Positions 16,786-27,133 of a stretch of 64,000 nt of DNA are shown here, one piece after another. The notes beneath the pieces were generated by a model. It saw nothing but the letters and a program-made list of their open reading frames with translations, was not told where the DNA came from and did not search any database. Numbering within the stretch: the stretch's first letter is position 1; each line of letters starts with the position of its first letter. The position numbers and the translations under genes are program-made. This stretch comes from Burkholderiales bacterium (GTDB lineage Bacteria; Pseudomonadota; Gammaproteobacteria; Burkholderiales; SG8-41): contig JAIENU010000022.1 in the NCBI GenBank assembly GCA_019751125.1, positions 1-64,000 on the forward strand, given 5' to 3'.

Positions 16786-18968
16786 TATGCCAACACAAAG
16801 TCGATGCGCGCATTGTTGAGATCAACCTTGGCAATCTTCACCCGCAGCCGGTCACCAATGCGGTAACGCTGGCCGGTGCGCTCGCCGAGCAACTGGTGGC
16901 GGCCGGCGTCGTACTGGAAGTAATCCTTGCCCAACTCGGAAATATGCACCAGCCCCTCTACATATACGTCGTCCAGCGCGACAAAGGCGCCGAAGGCGGC
17001 AACACCGGCAATACTGCCCATGAACACTTCGCCGACGCGGTCGCGCATGTAATAACACTTGAGCCAGGCCGTGACGTCGCGGGTCGCCTCGTCGGCACGG
17101 CGCTCGGTCATCGAACACTGCGCACCGAGTTCATGCCAGTCGCCGGGATCGTACTGGCTGCCGGCGAGCACGGCCTTGATCGCCCGATGCACCAGCAGGT
17201 CCGGGTAACGGCGGATCGGCGACGTGAAATGGGTGTACGAATCGTAGGCGAGGCCGAAGTGGCCGGCATTTTTCGGCGTGTACACCGCCTGCTTCAGCGA
17301 GCGCAGCATCACCGTCTGCAGCAGCTGGGCATCGGGGCGGTCCTTCACCTTCGCCAGCAGCTTGGCGTAGTCCGAAGCATGCGGCATGTCGCCGCCACCG
17401 AGCTGTAGGCCGAAGCCTTTGAGGAAATCACGCAACGCGGCGAGTTTCTCCGGCGTCGGGCCCTCATGCACGCGGTAGAGCACCGGATGCCCGCGCTGGC
17501 CGAGGAAATCCGAGGTGCAGACATTGGCTGCGAGCATGCACTCCTCGATCAGGCGGTGCGCGTCGTTGCGGATCACCGGCACGATGTTCTCGATCTTGCC
17601 CTGGTCATTGAAGATCATCTGAGTTTCAATGGTCTCAAAATCGATCGCGCCACGTTTGGCGCGCGCCTGCGCCAGTTGGTGATACAGCGCGTACAGCGCC
17701 TGCAGATGCGGCACCAGCGCGCGCCGCTTGCGCGCCGCAGTGCCGCGCGGATCCCCGAGGATGGCCGCGACTTCGGTGTAGGTGAAACGTGCGTGTGAAC
17801 GCATCACCGCCGCATAAAACTTGTAGCCCTTGATCACGCCCTGGCCGTCGATCTGCATGTCGCAGACCATCGCCAGCCGCTCGACGTCGGGGTTGATCGA
17901 GCACAGGCCGTTGGACAGCGCTTCCGGCAGCATCGGGATCACCCGCCGCGGGAAATACACCGAGTTGCCGCGGTTGCGCGCCTCGAGGTCCAGCGCGTCG
18001 CCGGGCCTCACGTAATGGCTGACATCGGCAATCGCCACCACCAGGCGGAAGCCGCCGCGCGAGGGCTCGCAATACACCGCATCGTCAAAATCGCGCGCGG
18101 TTTCACCGTCAATGGTCACCAGCGGCATGTTGCGCAAGTCTTCGCGCCCCTTGTGGTCAGCCTTGCGTACCTCCTTCGGCAACTTCGCCGCCAGCGCCTC
18201 GGCCTCCTTCGGAAACTGCCAGGGCAGGTCATGCTTGCGCAGCGCGATTTCGATTTCCATGCCGGGGTCGGCGTAATTGCCGAGCACCTCGACCACCTTC
18301 GCCAGCGGCTTACCCTGGCGTCCCGGCTGGGTGATGATCTCGATACTGACCACCTGCCCCGGCCTGGCCTTGCCGGACTCGCCGGCAGGCACCACGAAGT
18401 CCTGGCTGATGCGCTTGTCCTCGGCGGCAACAAAAGTCACGCCGTGTTCAACATGCAGGCGCCCGACAATGCGCGTCTGGCCGTGTTCAAGCACTTCAAC
18501 GATCTTGCCCTCGGGCCGGCCACGGCGGTCCATGCCGGAAATGCGCGCCATCACGCGGTCGCCGTGCAGCACCTTGTACATCTCGCCGGAATCCAGAAAC
18601 AGATCCGGGCCACCGTCGTCGCGGATCAGGAAGCCGAAGCCGTCCTTGTGGCCCTGCACGCGCCCGCGCACCAGTTCGAGCTTGTCGGCGACACAGAGAT
18701 CGCCGCGGCGGTTGCGCATGATCTGGCCGTCGCGCTCCATCGCCGACAGGCGGCGCGTGAATGCTTCGTGCTCGCGGCGCTTGATGTCGAGCTCACGGGC
18801 AAGGTCACCCTCCTCCAGCGGCACGCCGGCCTCGACCATGACCTCGAGGATCAGCTCGCGGCTGGGCAGCGGATGTTCATAACGTTCAGCCTCGCGCGCG
18901 GCCTGCGGGTCGCTGTGGCGACGGGAATCAGAGCGGCCGCGTGAGGCGGATTTTTTCGGTTTTTTCAT
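16785..18968 (-). CDS. rnr: Ribonuclease R
   Basis: RNase R is a processive 3'-5' exoribonuclease that digests structured RNA and takes part in rRNA quality control. The 727-residue protein has the expected order: an N-terminal helix-turn-helix-like region (about 35-95), two cold-shock domains (95-260), the RNB catalytic domain with the metal-binding RDFDDAVY at 292-299, and a C-terminal S1 domain. It ends (RIDFVLA) right after S1, without the Lys-rich tail of the 813-residue E. coli enzyme. The first residues are Lys/Ser/Arg-rich. The start codon lies back-to-back with the tRNA-Leu promoter on the other strand. Confidence 0.95.
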   Translation of the reverse strand: MKKPKKSASRGRSDSRRHSDPQAAREAERYEHPLPSRELILEVMVEAGVPLEEGDLARELDIKRREHEAFTRRLSAMERDGQIMRNRRGDLCVADKLELVRGRVQGHKDGFGFLIRDDGGPDLFLDSGEMYKVLHGDRVMARISGMDRRGRPEGKIVEVLEHGQTRIVGRLHVEHGVTFVAAEDKRISQDFVVPAGESGKARPGQVVSIEIITQPGRQGKPLAKVVEVLGNYADPGMEIEIALRKHDLPWQFPKEAEALAAKLPKEVRKADHKGREDLRNMPLVTIDGETARDFDDAVYCEPSRGGFRLVVAIADVSHYVRPGDALDLEARNRGNSVYFPRRVIPMLPEALSNGLCSINPDVERLAMVCDMQIDGQGVIKGYKFYAAVMRSHARFTYTEVAAILGDPRGTAARKRRALVPHLQALYALYHQLAQARAKRGAIDFETIETQMIFNDQGKIENIVPVIRNDAHRLIEECMLAANVCTSDFLGQRGHPVLYRVHEGPTPEKLAALRDFLKGFGLQLGGGDMPHASDYAKLLAKVKDRPDAQLLQTVMLRSLKQAVYTPKNAGHFGLAYDSYTHFTSPIRRYPDLLVHRAIKAVLAGSQYDPGDWHELGAQCSMTERRADEATRDVTAWLKCYYMRDRVGEVFMGSIAGVAAFGAFVALDDVYVEGLVHISELGKDYFQYDAGRHQLLGERTGQRYRIGDRLRVKIAKVDLNNARIDFVLA

Positions 18969-18997
18969 TTGAATTGCATGCTTTCATGGGCTAGAAT
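18969..18997 (+). promoter_or_regulatory. Promoter of tRNA-Leu
   Basis: TTGAAT and TAGAAT are separated by exactly 17 bp, and the DNA after the -10 box is GC-rich (GCCGCCC), the kind of discriminator found on stable-RNA promoters. The expected start is near 19004, just before the tRNA. It touches the rnr start codon on the other strand. Confidence 0.75.
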
Positions 18998-19009
18998 GCC
19001 GCCCTCATT

Positions 19010-19094
19010 GCCCAGATGGCGGAATTGGTAGACGCACCAGTTTCAGGTACTGGCGGGTAACACCGTGGAGGTTCGAGTCCTCTTCTGGGCACCA
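19010..19094 (+). tRNA. tRNA-Leu (anticodon CAG)
   Basis: The 85-nt sequence folds as a class II tRNA. The acceptor stem pairs GCCCAGA with TCTGGGC, the D arm carries GGTAGACGC, and the anticodon stem CCAGT/ACTGG holds the loop TTCAGGT, giving anticodon CAG at 19044-19046. A long variable arm follows and the T arm has GGTTCGAGTCC. The 3' CCA is encoded. It reads CUG leucine codons, the main Leu codon in this GC-rich genome. Confidence 0.97.
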
Positions 19095-19131
19095 GTAACA
19101 TCGGGCAGTCGGTTGGTTGATGACTGCCGTT

Positions 19132-19168
19132 GAAAAGAGCGCCATGCACCCGCATCGCGCTCTTTTTC
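19132..19168. terminator. Bidirectional intrinsic terminator between tRNA-Leu and purA
   Basis: The arms GAAAAGAGCGC and GCGCTCTTTTTC enclose a 13-base loop. It serves the plus-strand tRNA and the minus-strand purA, which converge here. A second stem GGCAGTC/GACTGCC lies at about 19104-19128. Confidence 0.8.
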
Positions 19169-19172
19169 ATTT

Positions 19173-20543
<1,371 letters not shown>

Positions 20544-20557
20544 TTAGGAAATTTCAA

Positions 20558-20588
20558 TTATTTATCAATAAAAACAATTGGTTACGTA
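20558..20588 (+). repeat. Recurrent AT-rich boundary motif, copy 4
   Basis: The plus strand reads TTATCAATAAAAACAATTGG followed by TTACG, the closest copy to the consensus. It lies between the hisZ stop and the terminator, in the opposite orientation to copies 1-3. Confidence 0.65.
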
Positions 20589-20596
20589 ATACACGC

Positions 20597-21757
20597 TTAA
20601 TCATCGCATTTTTGCAGCACCCAGCGGCCGCCACGGCGCACCAGTTCACGCTGACAACCCAGCTCGCGGCGGAAACGTGCATGCCCCGGCAGATCCTCGA
20701 TCACCACCAGGCCACGGCCGCGCAAAGCGGCGATGCGCTGCTGCAGCGAACGGTCTGCCGGCCGGTACGGCGCCAGCACCCGCGATACCGGACGCACCTC
20801 GGTTCCGGCCGCAGCGAGTTCGCGCAGATCCACACTGAAACCGGTGGCCGGACGCGCGCGGCCGAAGGCCTTGCCGACCTCGTCATAACGGCCACCCTGC
20901 GCAATCGCATTGGGCCGGCCGTTGGAATAGGCGGAGAACACCACACCACTGTGGTAGTGGTAGCCGCGCAATTCGCCCAGATCGAAGCTTCTGATCTTTG
21001 CCAGGTCGGCCAGGCGCTGCGACAGCGCCGCAAGGTCGCGCAGCGCGGCGCGGATTTCCGGCAGTGCCGGCAGCACCCGCTTCGCCCGCGCCAGCACCTC
21101 GATGCCACCGTACAGCCCGGGCAGTTCGGCAAGCGCGGCGCGCGTGCTGCGGTCGAGGCCACGCGCAAGCGTGGTGATCGCCGAAACATCCTTGGTCTGC
21201 ATCGCGCGATGCAGATCGGATTCAAGCTCGCGGGAAACCCGCCCGCGGCGCAGCAGCGCGCGGAAAATCGCGACATGACCGATGTCCAGTGACACCTCGC
21301 GCACCTCGGCCAGCCGCAGCGCGCGCAGCATCAGCCGCTGCACCTCGACATCACTTTCAATGCCGGCATGGCCGTAGATCTCGGCGCCGATCTGCATCGG
21401 CTGGCGGGTGCGGTTCAGGCCCGGCAGCGTGCGCAGCACGCTGCCCGAATAACAAAGCCGGGTGATGCCGCCGCGGTTGAGCAGGTGCGCGTCGATGCGC
21501 GCCACCTGCGGCGTGATGTCGGCGCGGATGCCGAGCATGCGGCCCGACAGCTGGTCCACCAGCTTGAAGGTCTGCAGGTCAAGATCGTGGCCGGTGCCGG
21601 TGAGCAGCGAGTCGACATATTCGAGCAGCGGCGGCATCACCAGCTCGTAGCCGTGCACAGCGAAGTCGTCGAGCACCAGCCGGCGCAGGTGCTCGATGCG
21701 CCGCGCCTCGGCGGGCAGCACGTCTTCGATGTATTCGGGCAGCAGCCAGGTTCTCAT
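20597..21757 (-). CDS. hisZ: ATP phosphoribosyltransferase regulatory subunit HisZ
   Basis: HisZ is a catalytically inactive relative of histidyl-tRNA synthetase that combines with the short HisG to form the first enzyme of histidine synthesis. The 386-residue protein keeps the class II core (RTWLLPEYIEDVLPAEARRIE, then LTGTGHDLDLQTFKLVDQ and the motif-2-like RADITPQVARID) but lacks the C-terminal anticodon-binding domain. It sits between the DUF2065 gene and purA, its conserved place in betaproteobacteria. A TATAAT-containing region precedes it. Confidence 0.93.
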   Translation of the reverse strand: MRTWLLPEYIEDVLPAEARRIEHLRRLVLDDFAVHGYELVMPPLLEYVDSLLTGTGHDLDLQTFKLVDQLSGRMLGIRADITPQVARIDAHLLNRGGITRLCYSGSVLRTLPGLNRTRQPMQIGAEIYGHAGIESDVEVQRLMLRALRLAEVREVSLDIGHVAIFRALLRRGRVSRELESDLHRAMQTKDVSAITTLARGLDRSTRAALAELPGLYGGIEVLARAKRVLPALPEIRAALRDLAALSQRLADLAKIRSFDLGELRGYHYHSGVVFSAYSNGRPNAIAQGGRYDEVGKAFGRARPATGFSVDLRELAAAGTEVRPVSRVLAPYRPADRSLQQRIAALRGRGLVVIEDLPGHARFRRELGCQRELVRRGGRWVLQKCDD

Positions 21758-21811
21758 GACGGGTAATCAGCGCAAAGCCGAAGCGCGGCCAGTGGGTTGT
21801 TCAGGGGCAAC

Positions 21812-21817
21812 ATTATA
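21812..21817 (-). promoter_or_regulatory. Possible -10 box of hisZ
   Basis: The minus strand reads TTTTATATAATGTTGC, a perfect TATAAT about 55 bp before hisZ. The -35 region is poor, so this is a weak call. Confidence 0.35.
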
Positions 21818-21845
21818 TAAAAGCGCGGTGCAGCCGGCGCTGAAT

Positions 21846-22034
21846 TCAGCCGCGCACGAAATACAGCAGCAGCAGGCCGGCCAGCATCGAGGTCAGTCCG
21901 ATGAAGCGCAGCTGGCCGTCATGCATCTCGATCAGCTTGCGGAAGGTCTCGCGCCAGGCGCCAGGTGCGAGGAAAGGCAGCAATCCCTCGATCACCAGCA
22001 TCAGTGCGAACGCCGTGAGCAAGGTGTCAGCCAC
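21846..22034 (-). CDS. Small DUF2065 family membrane protein
   Basis: The 62-residue protein has two predicted membrane helices, about 3-24 (LLTAFALMLVIEGLLPFL) and 43-60 (IGLTSMLAGLLLLYFV), joined by a short loop with a conserved-looking WRETFRKL. This is the YjeT/DUF2065 pattern, and the place between hflC and hisZ/purA is where the family is normally found. Function is unknown; the location suggests a link with the HflKC complex. It lies about 43 bp after hflC in the same direction. Confidence 0.85.
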   Translation of the reverse strand: MADTLLTAFALMLVIEGLLPFLAPGAWRETFRKLIEMHDGQLRFIGLTSMLAGLLLLYFVRG

Positions 22035-22076
22035 GGGGTGCGGGAATCATGGCCGGCGGGCAGCACCGCCCCGCCG

Positions 22077-22967
22077 TCACTTGCCGGCGGGCCGTCCGCC
22101 CGAACGCAGGTATTTGAAGAAATCGGAATTCGGCTCCAGCACCAGCACATCGCTGCGGTTCTTGAAGCTGGCACGGTAGGCTTCGAGGCTGCGGTAGAAG
22201 GCATAGAACTCGGGGTTGATCTCGTAGGCCTTGGCGTAAATCGCCGCCGCCTTGGCATCACCCTCGCCCTTGATGCGCTGCGCGTCACGGTAGGCCTCGG
22301 CCAGGATCACTTCCTTCTGCTTGTCGGCATCGGCGCGGATCTTTTCGGATTCCGCGGAACCGGTCGAACGCAGTTCGTTGGCCACGCGCTTGCGCTCGGC
22401 CTCCATCCGCCGGTAGACCGACTCGCTGACTTCCTGCGGCAGGTCAACCCGCTTCAGGCGCACATCCAGCACTTCGACACCGATCTTCGAGGCGTCCTCG
22501 TTGGCCTTGTTGCGCATCAGCTCCATGATCTTGTCGCGTTCGCCGGACACCACATCGTGCACGGTGCGGTTGCCGAACTCGGCGCGCAGGCCGTCGTTGA
22601 TGGTCTGCAGCAGGCGCGTCTGCGCGCGCAGCTCGTCGCCGCCGACCGAGGTGAAATAGCTGCGCACATCGGTGATGCGCCACTTCACAAACAGGTCAAC
22701 CAGCACGTTTTTCTTTTCCGAGGTCAGGAAGCGCTCCGGCTCCGGCGTGTCGATGGTCAGGATGCGCACATCGAAAAAGCGCACGTTGTCGAGCAGCGGC
22801 AGCTTGAAGTACAGCCCCGGCTCCTTCTTGATCGACACCACCTCGCCGAGGCGGAACACGATTGCGTTCTGGCGCTGGTCGACGACGAACAGCGACATGC
22901 TGAGCAGCACCAGTACGGCCAGCGTGCCGCTGACGATCTGGCTGACGTTGAGATTGATTTTTTTCAT
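22077..22967 (-). CDS. hflC: HflC, membrane protease modulator (SPFH/band 7)
   Basis: HflC and HflK form a ring complex that encloses FtsH and restrains its proteolysis. The start at 22967 gives 296 aa and begins MKKINLNVSQIVSG, followed by one transmembrane helix (about 10-28) and the SPFH domain (VVDQRQNAIVFRLGEV, then the TPEPERFLTSEKKNV region). A helical segment rich in charged residues follows, then the C-terminus with the YAFYRSLEAYRASF region typical of HflC. It begins one base after the hflK stop, so the two are translationally coupled. Confidence 0.95.
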   Translation of the reverse strand: MKKINLNVSQIVSGTLAVLVLLSMSLFVVDQRQNAIVFRLGEVVSIKKEPGLYFKLPLLDNVRFFDVRILTIDTPEPERFLTSEKKNVLVDLFVKWRITDVRSYFTSVGGDELRAQTRLLQTINDGLRAEFGNRTVHDVVSGERDKIMELMRNKANEDASKIGVEVLDVRLKRVDLPQEVSESVYRRMEAERKRVANELRSTGSAESEKIRADADKQKEVILAEAYRDAQRIKGEGDAKAAAIYAKAYEINPEFYAFYRSLEAYRASFKNRSDVLVLEPNSDFFKYLRSGGRPAGK

Positions 22968-22968
22968 G

Positions 22969-24249
22969 TCAGCGGCCCTCCCGTTCACGGCTGCGGAAGG
23001 CTTCACGCCCCCGTGCTGCGCCCTCGGGGGCTGCAGCCGGCTCTGCCGGCTTTGCCGCAGCAGCGGCTTCCGCCTGCTGGGCGGTGCCGGAACCGGTCAT
23101 CTGCATCAGCTTGTCGAGCGGCAGGTAGAGCAGGTTGCCGCCGCCGCTTTTCTGGTCGACCAGCACCTTGCTGGTGTTGCTGAGTATCTGCTGCATGGCA
23201 TCGAGATAAAGCCGGTCACGGGTCACCTGCGGCGCCTTGCTGTATTCGGCAACAATCGAACGGAAGCGTGCGGCATCACCCTGGGACTGCTCCACCACCC
23301 GGCTGCGGTAACCTTCGGCCTCCTGCATCAGGCGCGCGGCCATGCCTCGCGCCTTGGGGATCACGTCATTGGCGTAGGCCTCGCCCTCGTTCTTCTGGCG
23401 CTCGCGGTCCTGGCCGGCCTTCACCGCGTCATCAAACGACGCCTGCACCTGCTCAGGCGGCTGCGCGTTCTGCATCGTCACCTTGCTGATGTTGATGCCG
23501 GTCTGGTAGCGGTCAAGAATGCCCTGCATCAGCTTCTGCGCCCGTGCCGCAACTTCGGCGCGGCCTTCAAAAATCACAAAGTCCATGCTGTTCTTGCCGA
23601 CAATCTCGCGGATCGCGGTTTCAGCGGCCTGCAGCACCGCATCTTCCGGCGCGCGGTTGTTGAACAGGTAATCGTTCGAGCTCTTGAGCACGTACTGGAC
23701 GGCAAACTGCACGTCGACGATGTTCTCGTCGTCGGTCAGCATCAGCGCCTCTTTCAGCACCTTGCTCTTCACGTTGTTGCGGTAACCGACCTCGACCGTG
23801 CGCACCTGCTTGACGTTGACCACTTCGGCCGATTCTATCGGATAAGGCATGTGCCAGCGCGGGCCCGGCTGCGTGGTTTCGACGAACTTGCCGAAACGCA
23901 GAACCACGCCTTCCTGGCCCTCATTGACGATGTAGAACCCGCTGGCCAGCCAGATCGCCACCACTACGCCGACCACCAGGCCGGCGCCGCCGCCGACCAT
24001 GCCGGGGGTGGGCCCGCCACTGCCACTGTCGCCACCGCTGTTGCCATTGTTGCCACCCCTGCCGCCAAACAGACGGGACAGCCGGCCGTTCAGGTTGCGC
24101 CAGATTTCATCCAGGTCGGGGGGGCCCTGGTTACCGCCGTTGTTCGGCCGCCGGCCCCACTGGGGATCGTTCAGCGAAAGCAGCGGCGCCAGAATGCGGG
24201 CGAGCAGGCCCTTGAGGCGGTCGCGTACAGAACTTATCGAGGCAATCAT
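22969..24249 (-). CDS. hflK: HflK, membrane protease modulator (SPFH/band 7)
   Basis: HflK is the partner of HflC around FtsH. The 426-residue protein has a Gly/Asn-rich N-terminus (HflK-N type: LNDPQWGRRP, PPDLDEIWRNL), one transmembrane helix at about 88-108, the SPFH domain (FYIVNEGQEGVVLRFGKF) and a long C-terminal helical region ending in an Ala/Pro-rich tail. The chosen start adds about 27 residues before NDPQWG compared with short family members; I found no better start. It sits between hflX and hflC, the normal order. Confidence 0.94.
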   Translation of the reverse strand: MIASISSVRDRLKGLLARILAPLLSLNDPQWGRRPNNGGNQGPPDLDEIWRNLNGRLSRLFGGRGGNNGNSGGDSGSGGPTPGMVGGGAGLVVGVVVAIWLASGFYIVNEGQEGVVLRFGKFVETTQPGPRWHMPYPIESAEVVNVKQVRTVEVGYRNNVKSKVLKEALMLTDDENIVDVQFAVQYVLKSSNDYLFNNRAPEDAVLQAAETAIREIVGKNSMDFVIFEGRAEVAARAQKLMQGILDRYQTGINISKVTMQNAQPPEQVQASFDDAVKAGQDRERQKNEGEAYANDVIPKARGMAARLMQEAEGYRSRVVEQSQGDAARFRSIVAEYSKAPQVTRDRLYLDAMQQILSNTSKVLVDQKSGGGNLLYLPLDKLMQMTGSGTAQQAEAAAAAKPAEPAAAPEGAARGREAFRSREREGR

Positions 24250-24276
24250 CGGAACGGATCACTCAAATTGAAGGAA

Positions 24277-25428
24277 TCAAGCCAGGGGAATCAGGCTGGT
24301 CAACGGAGGCTGAACAACGGTTTGGTTGGATGCGGCGGTTTGTTGTGCGTATTCGCCGATGGCGGCACGCAAAAGGTCGATGCCGTCACCGCTGGCCGCA
24401 CTGATCCAGACGCGGGAAATTCTAGCATATTCATCACGTTCGACCCTCGGCGGCAGCGCCGTGCGGTCGATCTTGTTGAGCACCATGACCTGCGGAATCC
24501 GGTCGGCGCCGATCTCCGCGAGAACCCCCTGCACCGCCGCGATCTGCGCTTCCCGGTCGGGGCTGCTGGCATCCACCACATGCAGCAGCAGGTCGGCGTG
24601 CACGGTCTCCTCCAGGGTCGCCTGGAAGGCCTCGACCAGGGTGTGCGGCAGGTGGCGGATGAAACCGACGGTGTCGGACAGCACCACTGAAGCCCCTTCG
24701 ATGCCACCCAGCCGCCGCGTCGTGGTGTCGAGCGTGGCAAACAGCTGGTCGGCGGCATAGGCCTCGGCACGGGTCAGGCGGTTGAACAGCGTCGATTTGC
24801 CGGCATTGGTATAGCCGACCAGCGACACCGAAAACACATGGGCGCGGGTGCGCGAGCGACGCTGGGTTTCATGCTGCGAACGCACTTTCACCAGCTTTTC
24901 CTTCAGCAGCTTGACCCGCTTGCCGAGCAGCCGGCGGTCGGTCTCGAGCTGGGTTTCGCCGGGGCCGCGCATGCCGATGCCGCCGCGCTGGCGTTCAAGG
25001 TGGGTCCAGCCGCGGACCAGCCGGGTGGACAGGTGTTCTAGCTGGGCCAGTTCGACCTGCAGCTTGCCGATGTGGCTGCGTGCGCGCTGGGCGAAGATGT
25101 CGAGAATCAGGCTGGTGCGGTCGACCACCCGGCAGCCGAGCTTGCGCTCGAGGTTGCGTTCCTGGATTGGCGACAGGGCGTGGTTGAACAGCACCAGCGA
25201 GGCACCGCTGGTGCGCACCGCCTCGCCGATTTCCTCGACCTTGCCCTTGCCGGCATACAGCGCCGCATCGGGCCGGTCCCGGCGGCCACGCACCAGCGTG
25301 GTTACCGTGACACCGCCGCTGCGCGCGAGCAACTGCAGCTCGTCCACGCTCTCCGCGTAGTCGGGCTCGCCGAAGTCGAGCGCCACCAGCACCGCCAGGT
25401 TGCCGCTACCGGGGCGTTCAAACATCAA
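24277..25428 (-). CDS. hflX: GTPase HflX
   Basis: HflX binds the ribosomal E site and splits stalled or heat-damaged 70S ribosomes. The 383-residue protein has the N-terminal HflX domain (about 15-185) with the glycine-rich IGMRGPGETQLETDRR segment, then a G domain with GYTNAGKST (near residue 200), the DTVGFIRHLPH G3 region and NKID G4. It follows hfq by about 17 bp in the order hfq-hflX-hflK-hflC. A weak copy of the recurrent AT-rich motif overlaps the short gap. Confidence 0.95.
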   Translation of the reverse strand: MMFERPGSGNLAVLVALDFGEPDYAESVDELQLLARSGGVTVTTLVRGRRDRPDAALYAGKGKVEEIGEAVRTSGASLVLFNHALSPIQERNLERKLGCRVVDRTSLILDIFAQRARSHIGKLQVELAQLEHLSTRLVRGWTHLERQRGGIGMRGPGETQLETDRRLLGKRVKLLKEKLVKVRSQHETQRRSRTRAHVFSVSLVGYTNAGKSTLFNRLTRAEAYAADQLFATLDTTTRRLGGIEGASVVLSDTVGFIRHLPHTLVEAFQATLEETVHADLLLHVVDASSPDREAQIAAVQGVLAEIGADRIPQVMVLNKIDRTALPPRVERDEYARISRVWISAASGDGIDLLRAAIGEYAQQTAASNQTVVQPPLTSLIPLA

Positions 25429-25432
25429 AAAA

Positions 25433-25454
25433 CCAGTAAAAACAGTTACTTATC
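25433..25454 (+). repeat. Recurrent AT-rich boundary motif, copy 5 (weak)
   Basis: The plus strand reads CCAGTAAAAACAGTTACTTA. It matches the AAAAACA and ACTTA parts of the motif only. It covers the hfq-hflX junction. Confidence 0.35.
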
Positions 25455-25685
25455 TTGTTTTTCGTCAAACTGCAGACTCACCGCGCGCGCCGGCACGACC
25501 GTGGAAATGGCGTGCTTGTAGACCATCTGCGTGACGGTGTTCTTGAGCAGAACCACGTACTGGTCGAAGGAATCGACCTGGCCCTGCAATTTGATGCCGT
25601 TGACGAGGTAAATCGAGACGGGGATGTGTTCCTTGCGCAAGGCGTTCAGGAACGGGTCTTGTAGCAGCTGCCCTTTATTACTCAT
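25446..25685 (-). CDS. hfq: RNA chaperone Hfq
   Basis: Hfq is the hexameric Sm-like protein that pairs small RNAs with mRNAs. The 79-residue protein has both Sm motifs: the N-terminal [16 protein letters not shown] helix, then [21 protein letters not shown] Sm1 and the Sm2 motif YKHAIST near 57. The acidic-tipped C-terminal tail is very short (DEKQDK), as in most betaproteobacteria. It lies between der and hflX, the usual place. Confidence 0.97.
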   Translation of the reverse strand: MSNKGQLLQDPFLNALRKEHIPVSIYLVNGIKLQGQVDSFDQYVVLLKNTVTQMVYKHAISTVVPARAVSLQFDEKQDK

Positions 25686-25774
25686 GGCACCCTCAGGGTC
25701 GTGATGGTCAGAAAAGTCACTTTATCGCAAATTATCGAGTCTGGCCATCAGGTTAGCCGCGCTTTGGGGCGCCA

Positions 25775-27103
25775 CTAATCCTTCTGGCCGTACGGATTTC
25801 GACTGGATTTGAACTCCACCTTCAATGGCGTTCCGGTGAGTTTGAACGCATCCCTGAAGAATCGTTCCAGATAACGCCGGTACGAATCCGGGACACGGTC
25901 CAGCGCAGAACCGTGGACGATGATCCGCGGCGGATTGCTGCCCCCCTGGTGGGCATAACGCATCTTCGGCCGCACCATGCCCGCCCGTGGCGGTTGTTGC
26001 TGCTGGATCGCCAGCGCCAGCACCCGGGTCAGCCGGGGGGTTGCCAGCCGGGTCATCGCCGCGGCATAGGCGGCATCTGCAGAGCGCAGCACCGCGCCGA
26101 CACCCTGCCCCTGCAGCGCCGAAATGAAGTGAAAGCGCGCGAAATTGAGGAAGTTGAGTTTGCGCGCAGCATCGCGCTTGATCTGGTCACGCTCCGATTC
26201 GGAGAGCCCCTCCCACTTGTTCACCGCCACCACCAGCGCCCGCCCCGCTTCGAGGATGAAACCGGCGATATGCGCATCCTGCTCGGACACCTCCTGGCGC
26301 GCATCAAGCACCAGCACCGCGACATTGGCATCCGAGATCGCCTGCAGCGTCTTCACCACTGAAAATTTCTCGGCCACCTCGTCGATGCGGCCGCGGCGGC
26401 GCATGCCCGCGGTGTCGATCAGCGTGTACGGTTTGCCCTCGCGCTCGAAATCGATGTGGATCGAGTCGCGGGTGGTGCCCGGCGCGTCGAACACCACCAC
26501 CCGCTCCTCGCCGAGCAGCGCATTGACCAGCGTTGACTTGCCGACGTTGGGCCTGCCGACAATGGCGATCTTGGGATGTTTGACGTCGGGCTCAGCCTCG
26601 GCTGCGGCATCCTCGAAGGACTCGAGCACCAGATCCATCAGATCGCTGACATGCTCGTTGTGGCTGGCTGAAATCGCCAATGGCTCGCCCAGCCCGAGAT
26701 CATGGAATTCAGCAGTGGCCGCGGCCGAATTCATGCCCTCGGCCTTGTTCACGATCAGCCAGATGCGGCGGCCGCTTCGGCGCAATTCACCGGCGATCTC
26801 GCGGTCCTGCGCGGCAAGGCCGACCCGCGCATCGACCACAAACAGCACGACATCGGCCTCATCCACCGCCTGTCGCGTCTGCCGCGCCATCTGGTGGTAG
26901 ATGCCGTCCTTGGCCACCGGCTCGAAACCGCCGGTATCGACCACGAGGTAGGGCTTGCGGCCCACCCGGCCCTCGCCGTAATGGCGGTCGCGGGTGATGC
27001 CCGGCGCATCGACAACAATGGCCTCGCGGCTGCGGGTCAGCCGGTTGAACAGCGTCGATTTGCCGACGTTGGGACGGCCGACAATGACTACGGTGGGTTT
27101 CAT
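25775..27103 (-). CDS. der: Ribosome-assembly GTPase Der (EngA)
   Basis: Der has two G domains in tandem and helps mature the 50S subunit. The 442-residue protein shows the first P-loop [14 protein letters not shown] at 8-21 and the second [14 protein letters not shown] at about 186-199, each with its own DTGG/DTAG and NKxE/NKWE motifs, followed by a KH-like C-terminal domain. The tail is short. It lies between bamB and hfq, with about 90 bp before hfq that may hold the hfq promoter. Confidence 0.97.
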   Translation of the reverse strand: MKPTVVIVGRPNVGKSTLFNRLTRSREAIVVDAPGITRDRHYGEGRVGRKPYLVVDTGGFEPVAKDGIYHQMARQTRQAVDEADVVLFVVDARVGLAAQDREIAGELRRSGRRIWLIVNKAEGMNSAAATAEFHDLGLGEPLAISASHNEHVSDLMDLVLESFEDAAAEAEPDVKHPKIAIVGRPNVGKSTLVNALLGEERVVVFDAPGTTRDSIHIDFEREGKPYTLIDTAGMRRRGRIDEVAEKFSVVKTLQAISDANVAVLVLDARQEVSEQDAHIAGFILEAGRALVVAVNKWEGLSESERDQIKRDAARKLNFLNFARFHFISALQGQGVGAVLRSADAAYAAAMTRLATPRLTRVLALAIQQQQPPRAGMVRPKMRYAHQGGSNPPRIIVHGSALDRVPDSYRRYLERFFRDAFKLTGTPLKVEFKSSRNPYGQKD

Positions 27104-27133
27104 GGTTGGGGACGCGGCAGAGCGCGCCCGCGC